From: Salinisphaera sp049568105
GTDB taxonomy: Bacteria; Pseudomonadota; Gammaproteobacteria; Nevskiales; Salinisphaeraceae
Reading direction: 5' to 3'
Assembly (NCBI RefSeq): GCF_049568105.1
Contig: NZ_CP145335.1
Location: 3,348,001 to 3,412,000 of the forward strand
DNA: 64,000 bases
Every line of letters begins with the position of its first letter. Positions within the stretch are counted from its first letter, which is position 1. Below are positions 25,935-33,756 of this stretch, one piece after another. The translations under genes and the position numbers were made by a program. Below the pieces are notes generated by a model that did not search any database, had not been told where the DNA came from, and saw only the letters and a list, made by a program, of their open reading frames with translations.

Positions 25935-27554
25935 TTAGGCGCGCGCGCCCTGCTCGGCGAGCATCATCTGGGCGGCCTTGGCCGCGATCATCATGGTCGG
26001 CGCGTTGGTATTGCCGCTGATGATGGTCGGCATGATCGACGCATCGGCCACGCGCAGGTTGGCCAGGCCACGCACCTTGAGCTCGGGCGTAACCACGGAC
26101 TCATCGTCGGCGCCCATGCGACAGGTGCCGACCGGATGGAATACCGTGTTGCAGTACTGCTTCAGATGCTCGGCGATTTCGGCATCCGACTGGACCTCGG
26201 GGCCGGGCAGCATCTCGCGCCCCCGAATCTGATCGAACACACTGGTAGACAGTATGCCGCGGGCGATTCGCACCGCCTTGACCATGGCATCCAGATCCGC
26301 TTGGCTGGCAAAGAAATTGTAGTCGATATCGACGTTCTTCTTCTGGCCGTCCTTGCGTAGTTTCACGCTACCGGCGCTCTCCGGCCGCAGCAGGCAGGTG
26401 TGCAGCGCATAGCCATGCCCGTACTCCACCAGTTTGCCGCGATGGCTGCGATAACCGGGCACGAAATGAAACTGCAGATCCGGCCGCGACAGGCTTTCGT
26501 CGCTGCGGACGAAGCCCCCGGCTTCGACATAGTTGGTCGTCAACAAACCCAGTCGACGCGCCAGATAACGAAACGGCGCCATCAGCAATTCCGGAAGCGT
26601 GCCCAGCGAAATGCCCAGCGACTTGCGGCTGGCCGAACGCGTCGTGACCAGCACATCGACATGATCCTGGAGATTCTTGCCCACCGACGGCAGATGCTGT
26701 TTGACCGGCACATCGCAGTCCTCCAGCTCGCTGCGATCGCCAATGCCAGAGGCCATGAGGATCTGTGGTGAGCCGATCGCCCCGGCCGCCAGAACCACTT
26801 CGCCGCGACAGGCGATGGTCTTGCTCTGGCCCTCGGTTTCAAGCGTGACCCCGGTGACACGCGGCCCGTCGATCTCGAGTTTGCGCACATCGCAGCCGGT
26901 CAAAATATCCAGATTGGGGCGCTGTCTCACCGGGTGCAAAAAAGCCCGATAGCTGCTCAGCCGCTGGCCGTTGTGCTGGGTGACATCGTACAGTCCGACG
27001 CCCTCCTGACGCTCGCCGTTGAAATCACTATTGCGCGGATAACCGCAGGCTTCGGCCGCCCGGAGGAAATATTCGGATATGCCGTTCGGGTCACGCTGTC
27101 GATTGACCTCGAGCTCACCTTCCGTGCCGTGATAGCGCCGGTCCTGGCCGATGGCGTTGTTTTCCAGCTTCTTGAAAATCGGCAACACGTCATCGAAAGC
27201 CCAACCCGTGCAGCCCAGCGCGGCCCATTCGTCGTAGTCTTCTTTCTGGCCGCGGATATAGATCATGCTGTTCATGGAGCTCGAGCCACCCAGCATCTTT
27301 CCGCGTGGACAGCCGATCTGACGGCCATTCATATGCTTCTGCGGCAGACTTTCGAACAGATAATTACGCTTTTTGTCCTCGTACAGCATCAACAGGCCGG
27401 CCGGCACATGAATCTGCGGTGCCTTGTCGCTGCCGCCGGCCTCGAGCAAGCACACCCGATTGGCCGGATTCTCGCTCAGACGGTTGGCCAGCACGCAGCC
27501 GGCTGCGCCGCCGCCGATGACCACATAATCGTAGGTATCCCGTTGTTCACTCAT
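25935..27554 (-). CDS. GMC-family FAD oxidoreductase (choline dehydrogenase-like)
   Basis: A 539-aa glucose-methanol-choline family enzyme. The FAD motif YDYVVIGGGAAGCVLANRLSE is near the N-terminus; GKMLGGSSSMNSMIYIRGQKEDYD and GEVVLAAGAIGSPQILMASGIG are the two GMC signatures. The C-terminus has CNTVFHPVGTCRMG (catalytic His) and the second conserved region NTNAPTMMIAAKAAQMM. These enzymes oxidise alcohols to aldehydes; BetA-type choline oxidation or aliphatic/aromatic alcohol oxidation are options. I chose the ATG at 27554 because AGGTGAGG precedes it by about 5 bases; a GTG 12 bases earlier is possible. It is 23 bases from the permease gene and feeds the ALDH. Confidence 0.9.
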   Translation of the reverse strand: MSEQRDTYDYVVIGGGAAGCVLANRLSENPANRVCLLEAGGSDKAPQIHVPAGLLMLYEDKKRNYLFESLPQKHMNGRQIGCPRGKMLGGSSSMNSMIYIRGQKEDYDEWAALGCTGWAFDDVLPIFKKLENNAIGQDRRYHGTEGELEVNRQRDPNGISEYFLRAAEACGYPRNSDFNGERQEGVGLYDVTQHNGQRLSSYRAFLHPVRQRPNLDILTGCDVRKLEIDGPRVTGVTLETEGQSKTIACRGEVVLAAGAIGSPQILMASGIGDRSELEDCDVPVKQHLPSVGKNLQDHVDVLVTTRSASRKSLGISLGTLPELLMAPFRYLARRLGLLTTNYVEAGGFVRSDESLSRPDLQFHFVPGYRSHRGKLVEYGHGYALHTCLLRPESAGSVKLRKDGQKKNVDIDYNFFASQADLDAMVKAVRIARGILSTSVFDQIRGREMLPGPEVQSDAEIAEHLKQYCNTVFHPVGTCRMGADDESVVTPELKVRGLANLRVADASIMPTIISGNTNAPTMMIAAKAAQMMLAEQGARA

Positions 27555-27577
27555 CGCTCGCCTCACCTGGGTTCAAA

Positions 27578-28960
27578 TCACTTCGAGACCGAATACGAAG
27601 CGCTGGCGCCCAGGCCCGGCTTCGAGCTGATCAGATAGTAGAGGATGGAAGTCAGCACCAGCCCTACGATCCACGACACGTCGGTATCGTCCAGCAGTGC
27701 GACCATCGGGCCGGTGTAGAGATCGGTCTTGAGGAATGGAATCTGCAGTGCCAGCCCCACGAAATATGAGATCAGCGCCGGCATGCTCCATTTGCCGTAG
27801 ATGCCGCCGTTTCGCTTGAAAAAAGAATCGACATCGTAGGAGCCCCCCTTGACCAGGTAATAATCGACCAGATTGACGGCCGTCCAGGGCGTTATGGTGA
27901 AAAAGATCAGGCTGATGACGTTCATCAGCATGCTGAGGAAATTGTCATGTCCGGCATAGCCGACCACGAAGGCGATGCTGCCCAGCACGATCGCATACCA
28001 CGTACGGGCCTTCGCACCGGGAATAAAATCTTCCTTGAACGTCTGGACCGCAGTGATCGAGCACAGCACCGCGCCGTAAAGATTCACGGCATTGCTGAAA
28101 CTCGTGGTGATGGTCGCACTCCACAGCAAATAAGCGCCGGCCGGCCCCAGCAGCAAGCTGATCCCCGAGATGATGTCATTGCCCTGGATACAACTGCCAA
28201 CCAGAATCCCGAACGTCATGGGCAGCATGCTGCCGATCACCACGCCGGTATAAGTCGCCCAGAACGCCGGCTTATTACCGGTGCCCTGCGGCAGATAGCG
28301 GGAATAATCCGAGACATAGGGGGCAAAGGCCACGACCCACAGCGCAGCGGCCGTAACCGTGCCGGTGAAGCCGGCAATCGTGAACTCACCCTGGCTGAAT
28401 GTAGCCGCAGTGACATGGCCGCCATAAAAGATCATGACGATCGCCCAGACGAAACCAAGGCCAACCAGGATCGCGCCGACCTTCATCATGAAGTGAATGG
28501 CCCGGTACCCGAAGATCACGACCAAAACATTGGCCGCTGTCAGCAGGAGTATCCCCTGCCATGTGGCCATACCAGGCACCAGATTGCTGAAAGCCAGCCC
28601 CGAGGCCACCAGGTTCGACGCCAGCCAACCCATATAGATCACGACCACGAGTACCGTGATGATGAACGAACCATAGGAGCCGAACTGGCCACGGGATTGG
28701 ATCATTTGGGGAACGCCCAAATGCGGCCCCTGGGCCGAATGCAGCGCCATCGCCAAGCCACCGACCAGGCAGCCAATGCACAAGGCGACGAAAGCATCCA
28801 CCAACGGCAGATTGAAAACCGTAGTTCCTAGGCCACCGGTAATCGCTGTCAGCAACAACATATTCACGCCGACCCAAACCGCGAATAGATCGCTGGGCTT
28901 GCCATGTCGTTTATGCGGAGGGATAACCCCTATCGTTTCGGTTTCCAAGACTTTTTTCAT
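27578..28960 (-). CDS. NCS1-family permease (purine/cytosine permease-like)
   Basis: A 460-aa inner-membrane permease with about 12 helices. ETIGVIPPHKRHGKPSDLFAVWVGVNM at the N-terminus, SQGEFTIAGFTGTVTAAALWVVAFAPYVSDYSRYLP in the middle and FFTITPWTAVNLVDYYLVKGG near the C-terminus are typical NCS1 segments. NCS1 members import nucleobases, hydantoins, allantoin or other small N-heterocycles with a cation. It is the first gene of the operon with a GMC oxidoreductase and ALDH, so its substrate probably bears an oxidisable alcohol group; this is inference. The ATG at 28960 has AGAG 7 bases before it; a TTG is two codons earlier. Confidence 0.88.
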   Translation of the reverse strand: MKKVLETETIGVIPPHKRHGKPSDLFAVWVGVNMLLLTAITGGLGTTVFNLPLVDAFVALCIGCLVGGLAMALHSAQGPHLGVPQMIQSRGQFGSYGSFIITVLVVVIYMGWLASNLVASGLAFSNLVPGMATWQGILLLTAANVLVVIFGYRAIHFMMKVGAILVGLGFVWAIVMIFYGGHVTAATFSQGEFTIAGFTGTVTAAALWVVAFAPYVSDYSRYLPQGTGNKPAFWATYTGVVIGSMLPMTFGILVGSCIQGNDIISGISLLLGPAGAYLLWSATITTSFSNAVNLYGAVLCSITAVQTFKEDFIPGAKARTWYAIVLGSIAFVVGYAGHDNFLSMLMNVISLIFFTITPWTAVNLVDYYLVKGGSYDVDSFFKRNGGIYGKWSMPALISYFVGLALQIPFLKTDLYTGPMVALLDDTDVSWIVGLVLTSILYYLISSKPGLGASASYSVSK

Positions 28961-29006
28961 GACCAAACTCTAAGATACTGAGTTTAAGGCTCGCCTTGGA
29001 CCTCCC

Positions 29007-29035
29007 TTCAGCCGATTAAACGTACATTGGCTGAA
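29007..29035. promoter_or_regulatory. inverted repeat upstream of the permease operon (candidate operator)
   Basis: TTCAGCC (29007-29013) and GGCTGAA (29029-29035), perfect 7-base arms separated by 15 bases, 47-75 bases upstream of the permease ATG. The spacing of arm centres (about two helical turns) suits a dimeric repressor. The cognate regulator is not in the window. Confidence 0.45.
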
Positions 29036-29614
29036 ATTAGAGAGAGAAATCACCCAGACCAAGCCCACGATTTAGAATGGTTTTCTATCGCGGCTATTCA
29101 TATGTATTGCGCATCGTCTTATGAATGCGCCTATATTTTTTTTGTCTTTCCCCGCCCCTCTGTCAGCCCATTTTTTACTGAACGAGGTGCCGACTGCGGA
29201 CCGATTCAACGGTAGCCGGGGGCGAGCAGCAGATAAAATATTATTAGGCTAATTACTGGTTTAGTTTTTCTGATCCAACACCACTTCCGCAGGGTTCAGG
29301 CAAGGCCAGCGGCTTAGGCTTGAGCGCTTATTTATACCTTCGCTGTGAACCGTGGCCGGAGTCCAAGGCCCACCCGATAACGCCGAGCCCAGCTGTAAAA
29401 TTGCGACCTAAAGGGCTTCGCCGGGCAAGCGCATCGCCAGCGCCTCGGCCGCGCGCTGTTTCGGCCGAGGGGATCATATGTTTTTGGCCGGCCAGCGCGA
29501 AAGCCGATTGAGAGCACGGTGATCGCCTGCAACACACGGCGCTATCGTCGCCCGGGTGCTTGCTTTAACCCGCCAATTCCCCCAATATTTGCCGACGGTG
29601 ATGCAAGTCCCTGT
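29036..29614. other. AT-richer non-coding gap before tRNA-Gly
   Basis: About 580 bases with markedly lower GC than neighbours around 29030-29280. It contains GCGCAT (29109-29114) and ATGCGC (29125-29130) as a small inverted repeat followed by a run of eight T. It probably holds promoters for the permease operon (minus) and the tRNA (plus); no gene is seen. Confidence 0.45.
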
Positions 29615-29690
29615 GCGGCAGTAGCTCAGTTGGTAGAGCGCGACCCTCCCACGGTCGAGGTCGCGAGTTCGAATCTCGTCTGCCGCTCCA
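29615..29690 (+). tRNA. tRNA-Gly (anticodon CCC)
   Basis: A 76-base cloverleaf. Acceptor arms GCGGCAG and CTGCCGC pair; the D-arm contains AGCTCAGTTGGTAGAGC; the anticodon loop is CTCCCAC on a CGACC/GGTCG stem, reading codon GGG; the T-arm has GTTCGAATC. The 3' CCA is encoded. Confidence 0.97.
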
Positions 29691-29710
29691 CCTTTTCTAT
29701 CGCCGGTTGG

Positions 29711-30277
29711 CTAGCCACGCGATTTGAGCAGCTTATTCTCTCGTAGTGCCGCAACGATGGCCTTGGCGAGCGTCTTGGCTCTTGCTGTTGCCGACCGTCG
29801 GCGAGCGTTTTTTCCTTCGATCGCCAGACGTGCAATCACCTCTTGGCTGGCCGTATCGACGACACTGATGCGATAACCGGGCCGCCCCCCGGCCAAAATA
29901 CGCCGGGATGTGGCCGCAGGGTCTGCCAGTTCGATCAGAATCACGGCCTGGGCACCACTAGCGAGCGCGGCCCGGTGGCGGCTGGCGGCATTTTGGGAGC
30001 GGGTTGGCGGCGCCGCATCCAGCATGGTCTCGCAGGCATGGCGAGTATCGTGCAGCCGATCACACAGAGCGCTTTCGAATGCGCCTTCGACCCCCAGATC
30101 ACTGAAAGCCGCATAGGCCATAAAACCGTCGTAACGCGGCTGCTCAGCGGTCGATGAAACAAAGCTCTGAGTCGGCAGGCCGGCACAGCCGCTAGCGAGC
30201 AATAACAGTCCGATCACAGCGATCGCGAGCGCACCGCGCCCGATTCGCGCCGGGACATAGCAAACACTATTCATCAT
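29711..30277 (-). CDS. predicted lipoprotein of unknown function
   Basis: A 188-aa protein with an N-terminal hydrophobic stretch (about 14-30) ending in the lipobox LLASGC, so it is a predicted lipid-anchored envelope protein. The mature part is alpha/beta-like with GAQAVILIELADPA and GYRISVVDTASQEVIARLAIEG, a pattern reminiscent of the DUF799/LpoB-type or TolB-N-like sensor lipoproteins, but no family can be named. It ends in a basic tail. It lies 64 bases downstream of the ArsA-like ATPase gene on the same strand and may be part of that operon. Convergent with tRNA-Gly. Confidence 0.72.
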   Translation of the reverse strand: MMNSVCYVPARIGRGALAIAVIGLLLLASGCAGLPTQSFVSSTAEQPRYDGFMAYAAFSDLGVEGAFESALCDRLHDTRHACETMLDAAPPTRSQNAASRHRAALASGAQAVILIELADPAATSRRILAGGRPGYRISVVDTASQEVIARLAIEGKNARRRSATARAKTLAKAIVAALRENKLLKSRG

Positions 30278-30341
30278 GGGCGCACAGGCTAGCCGCTGGT
30301 CGCGCCGGCCGCCAGCCTTGTGCTATGAATCGACAAGCGAG

Positions 30342-31313
30342 TCAGTCGCGTTCGGCCGCGGCCGGAAGCCGTTCGGCCAACGCCTCGAGTTGCTCGCGTC
30401 CGACGATGTCGCGCGCACTCTGGGCGACTTCGATAAGACGGTGATCGGCAAAACGGGTCCGTATTTCGGCCAGATATTCGTTCTGCTGGGCGACCCGTTC
30501 AGCCACGAAGGCACTGTCGGTATCGGCCGGCCAGAGCCGATTGACGAACACATCGCCGATTGGAATGTGGGCGCTTCCCAGCTGTTCGATCAGCCGCGCG
30601 GTCTCTTCAATCGGCAGTCGTTCGGCGAGCATCACCGGCTGGAACACGGTTTCGGCATGCAGTCGATGACGAGCCCGGGCAAAACGATCGGCCCGCTGAC
30701 GCAGGCGTGACAAGACTCGATCGTCGCGATCCGATTCAGCCACGCCCGCCATGCTCCGCCACATCCCCTGGAGCTTGTTGACCTTGGCCCGTTGGCTGGC
30801 CAGGCCCTCTACCCAGGCCGACAGCATCGAGGGCAAGGTCAGCAGACGTAAGGTATGGCCGGTGGGCGCGGTATCGAACACGATCCGGTCGAACTCGCCG
30901 GGGGCAGCGTCCATGAGATGGGTGAAGCGATCGAACAGCGCCGATTCGGCCGTACCCGGAGCCTGCACGGCCAGGTCGAGATGGCGATCCAGTGCCGGTA
31001 ACACCGCTTTCGATACCGCCTCGCGGGCATCTTCGCGGATCGACTCGACATAGGCCCTGGCATCGGCCTCTGGGTCGATTTCCATGGCCCAGAGCTTGTC
31101 ACCCGCGGCCATCGGTTCGGGGCCCAACTCGGTTTCCAGCAGATCGGCCACCGAATGCGCCGGATCGGTAGAGACCAACAGCGTGCGCTGGCCGGCGGCT
31201 GCCAGCCGCAGGGCATGGGCCGAGGCCAGCGTGGTCTTGCCGACCCCGCCCTTGCCGCCGAACAGATAAAAGCGCGTGGGCACATCGTGCAGGTGAGCGT
31301 GTTCGTTCGTCAT
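30342..31313 (-). CDS. ArsA/GET3-family ATPase, cysteine-free
   Basis: A 323-aa single-domain SIMIBI ATPase. The deviant Walker A GGKGGVGKTT (19-28) with signature Lys, STDPAHSVADLL (switch I-like), and VFDTAPTGHTLRLLTLP (switch II) place it in the ArsA/GET3 family. The protein contains no cysteine at all, so it lacks the arsenite-activating cysteines of ArsA and the CxxC of eukaryotic GET3. It therefore probably does not sense arsenite as ArsA does. It starts 4 bases after the cory-CC-star gene, within cstA-ArsD-like-CC-star-ATPase. Likely role is energy input to a cytosolic chaperone-type or metal-handling step; that is inference. Confidence 0.88.
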   Translation of the reverse strand: MTNEHAHLHDVPTRFYLFGGKGGVGKTTLASAHALRLAAAGQRTLLVSTDPAHSVADLLETELGPEPMAAGDKLWAMEIDPEADARAYVESIREDAREAVSKAVLPALDRHLDLAVQAPGTAESALFDRFTHLMDAAPGEFDRIVFDTAPTGHTLRLLTLPSMLSAWVEGLASQRAKVNKLQGMWRSMAGVAESDRDDRVLSRLRQRADRFARARHRLHAETVFQPVMLAERLPIEETARLIEQLGSAHIPIGDVFVNRLWPADTDSAFVAERVAQQNEYLAEIRTRFADHRLIEVAQSARDIVGREQLEALAERLPAAAERD

Positions 31314-31317
31314 GGCC

Positions 31318-31599
31318 TTAGCAGCAGACGCCGGCTTCCGGGAACGTCTCCATACCCATGCGCTGGTGCCAATGATGAAAAGCCTCGATCAGATCCGGGT
31401 AGAGCTCGAGCGCATAGTAGTCGGCCGGGCCGGGAATGCCGAGCGCTTCCAGAAACAGCAGTGCCACGAGCACGTCTTCTTCATTACGGGCCTCGCGTGC
31501 GATCCCTGATCGCCAGGGCGCCATGAACAGCTCGTCGTGATAATCGTTAACGCGCTGCCAGAGACGCTGGACGCGGTTACCAGATTGCTCGTCGGACAT
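31318..31599 (-). CDS. cory-CC-star protein
   Basis: A 93-aa protein that ends in Cys-Cys followed directly by the stop (VCC*). The sequence FMAPWRSGIAREARNEEDVLVALLFLEALGIPGPADYYALELYPDLIEAFHHWHQRMGMETFPEAG matches the small family that databases call cory-CC-star, named for its conserved residues and terminal CC. Function is unknown; the family is known to be found beside ArsA-like ATPases, as here. The terminal dicysteine could bind a soft metal or receive a modification. The ATG at 31599 is used; the open frame upstream lies inside the ArsD-like gene. It is followed after 4 bases by the ATPase. Confidence 0.86.
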   Translation of the reverse strand: MSDEQSGNRVQRLWQRVNDYHDELFMAPWRSGIAREARNEEDVLVALLFLEALGIPGPADYYALELYPDLIEAFHHWHQRMGMETFPEAGVCC

Positions 31600-31618
31600 A
31601 ACCTCGACTATGCCAGAT

Positions 31619-32044
31619 TCAGGCCGCCGCAACCGGCCGGTCAAGCCGCGCCAAGACCATGGCCACGATCTGCTCGGGCTCGGGCAGATGGCCCGAACAC
31701 AGGGTGTCGCCATCGAGCACGACAGCCGCCGGCGCACCCGCCTGAGCCAGCGTGCGCAGCGTCGCGATCACACCGGCGCCGCGGGCTCGCGCAGCCCGCC
31801 AGAGCGCTGGATACAGCCACACCGTGTTGCGCGGATCGACCACGATCAACTCCAGCCCGGGTGCCTGTTCGGCCAGCTCGCGATAGACCACGCCCAGGCG
31901 GTCCATGACTGCACGTGTATGGCCGTAGTCGGCTGCGCCGCCGAAACGGGTATGGGCCTCGCCCAGCCGACCACAGCAGCCGGAGCCGCTGTGCTGGGCA
32001 TCCTGCTCGCGAACGAGCAGCAATTGCTGTCCTGCACCGATCAC
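31619..32044 (-). CDS. ArsD-like thioredoxin-fold protein with vicinal cysteines
   Basis: A 141-aa small protein. The N-terminal beta strand QLLLVRE is followed by SGCCGRLG with a vicinal pair C23-C24; LELIVVDPRN and GAPAAVVLDGDTLCSGHLPEPEQIVAMVL follow. The last segment closely resembles the ArsD segment that runs G-P-x-x-L-x-D-G-x-T-x-x-x-G-x-x-P, and the CC recalls C12-C13 of ArsD; the third ArsD cysteine (C18) is missing. So a thioredoxin-fold metallochaperone relative is inferred. The start is GTG at 32044 overlapping the cstA stop by 4 bases (GTGA), so translation is coupled to cstA. The cory-CC-star gene follows after 19 bases. Confidence 0.78.
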   Translation of the reverse strand: MIGAGQQLLLVREQDAQHSGSGCCGRLGEAHTRFGGAADYGHTRAVMDRLGVVYRELAEQAPGLELIVVDPRNTVWLYPALWRAARARGAGVIATLRTLAQAGAPAAVVLDGDTLCSGHLPEPEQIVAMVLARLDRPVAAA

Positions 32045-33756
32045 GAGCGTTCTGCGGCGCCGCCGTTGCGAATCCGCTGGCGTTCGCGATTAAAGGCCGT
32101 GAACGCCTCGACCACAAGCCAAGCCGCGAGCACGAAGATCGCGGCATCCAGCGCCAGCAGCAGCCAGTCGCCCTTGGTAAAGAAATCGCCGATGTTTTGC
32201 AGCAGCGCCCAAGTGGTCATGAACAATAAAAACACCAGCGGGATGAGCGCGGCCAGCGGATTACGGTTGCGCGCCATGACCCATACCCCGATCACCGACA
32301 GCGCCAGACCGGCAGTCAGCTGGTTGGTGGTACCGAACAATGTCCACAGATGGCCAAAGGCAAAGCCCTTGCCGCCAGCATCCTCGCCCCCCGGCACCAG
32401 CGCTAGGCCAAGCGGAATCAGCACAGCCAATGTGGTCAGCAGATTCACGCGTCCGACCAGCGCCTTGAAACCGGCCAGTTCACCGATCTCCTGCAGGATA
32501 TAACGCTGCAGGCGCACGCCGGTATCCATCGTGGTCCCGGCGAAGGTCACCACCACGACTACAGCAAAGGTGGCGCCGAGGCTGGCCGGGATCCCGAGAT
32601 TGGCAACGAAATGGCCGGTGCCGGTTACGAAGTGGCCAAGCGCCCCGCCCGACGCTGCACCATAGTCGCTGTAGGCCGCCGCCCAGTCGCTTGAGGCACC
32701 CAGCCCGGCGGTACAGGCCAGAATCGCAGCCAGGGCCAGCGCCCCCTCGCCCAAAGCGCCGCCGTAGCCGACATAGCGGGCATCGGTTTCGTTATCGAGC
32801 TGCTTGGACGTCGTCCCCGAGGCCACCATGCAATGGAAGCCCGAGATCGCCCCACAGGCGATGGTAATAAACAGATACGGGAACCAGTGCGGCGAATCCG
32901 CGGCGATATTGCCGTTGACCGCCGGTGCCGCGATATGGTCCCAGCCAACCAGCACGCCGAGAAAGATCACCACCAGTGCGACGATTAACTGCTGGCCGTT
33001 GATGTAGTCGCGTGGCTGCAACAAAATCCAGACCGGCAGCCGCGAGGCGATCCAGGTATAGGCAAAGATCAGCACGATCCAGGTGGTGCGATTGGACAGG
33101 CCGATTAAATCGGCCAGACCGTCGACATGGATCGGGAAGGCCTGACCGACCGGGATCGAGGCATACAGAATCAGCAGGCCAATCAGCGATGGAATCAAAA
33201 TCGCCCGGCCCTGGCGATAAGCCCATTGGCCGATAAAGATCGCGATCGGGATCACCACCAGCGCCGGGATCACCGCGCCCGGATGGGATTGGAACAGAAT
33301 CGCCATCACCACCCCGAACACTGCGTTCACCAGTGTCAGCAGGAAGAAGATGATCAGCAGAAACAGCGTACTGGCGCGGGCGGTCACGACCTTACCGGAC
33401 AACGTGCCGATATTCTGGCCACGATTGCGGGCCGAGACCACGATCGAGCCGAAATCGTGTACGCCGGCCGCGAACACAGTGCCGAGCACCACCCAGGTCA
33501 GCGCCGGCAGCCACCCCCAATAGACCGCAATCGCAGGCCCCACGATCGGCGCGGCCCCGGCGACCGACGTGAAATGGTGTCCGAGCAGGATCGATTTATT
33601 GGTGGGCACGAAGTCCACCCCGTCGCGCATGCTGTGCGCTGGCGTCTGGAACTTCGGATCGAGCGCATAGACCTTCTCGGCCAGATACCTCGAATAGAAT
33701 CGATAACCTAGATAGAACGCGCCAAGCGCGATCACGATCAGATAGAAAGCCGGCAT
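32041..33756 (-). CDS. cstA: CstA-family carbon starvation protein (pyruvate/peptide transporter)
   Basis: A 571-aa polytopic membrane protein with about 15 helices. N-terminal YSRYLAEKVYALD, DGVDFVPTNKSILLGHHFTSVAGAAPIVGPAIAVYWGWLPALTWVV and VFAAGVHDFGSIVVSARNRGQ are diagnostic of CstA. It is shorter than E. coli CstA (701), matching the compact CstA subgroup. E. coli CstA imports pyruvate and contributes to peptide use. A GGAG site lies about 8 bases before the ATG. It heads the operon with the ArsD-like, CC-star and ATPase genes, and overlaps the first of them by 4 bases. Confidence 0.93.
   Translation of the reverse strand: MPAFYLIVIALGAFYLGYRFYSRYLAEKVYALDPKFQTPAHSMRDGVDFVPTNKSILLGHHFTSVAGAAPIVGPAIAVYWGWLPALTWVVLGTVFAAGVHDFGSIVVSARNRGQNIGTLSGKVVTARASTLFLLIIFFLLTLVNAVFGVVMAILFQSHPGAVIPALVVIPIAIFIGQWAYRQGRAILIPSLIGLLILYASIPVGQAFPIHVDGLADLIGLSNRTTWIVLIFAYTWIASRLPVWILLQPRDYINGQQLIVALVVIFLGVLVGWDHIAAPAVNGNIAADSPHWFPYLFITIACGAISGFHCMVASGTTSKQLDNETDARYVGYGGALGEGALALAAILACTAGLGASSDWAAAYSDYGAASGGALGHFVTGTGHFVANLGIPASLGATFAVVVVVTFAGTTMDTGVRLQRYILQEIGELAGFKALVGRVNLLTTLAVLIPLGLALVPGGEDAGGKGFAFGHLWTLFGTTNQLTAGLALSVIGVWVMARNRNPLAALIPLVFLLFMTTWALLQNIGDFFTKGDWLLLALDAAIFVLAAWLVVEAFTAFNRERQRIRNGGAAERS

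Noticed and set aside
26934..27638. 234-aa plus-strand open frame opposite the GMC oxidoreductase
   Set aside because: Antisense shadow; it crosses both the GMC 5' end and the permease 3' end and carries no motif.
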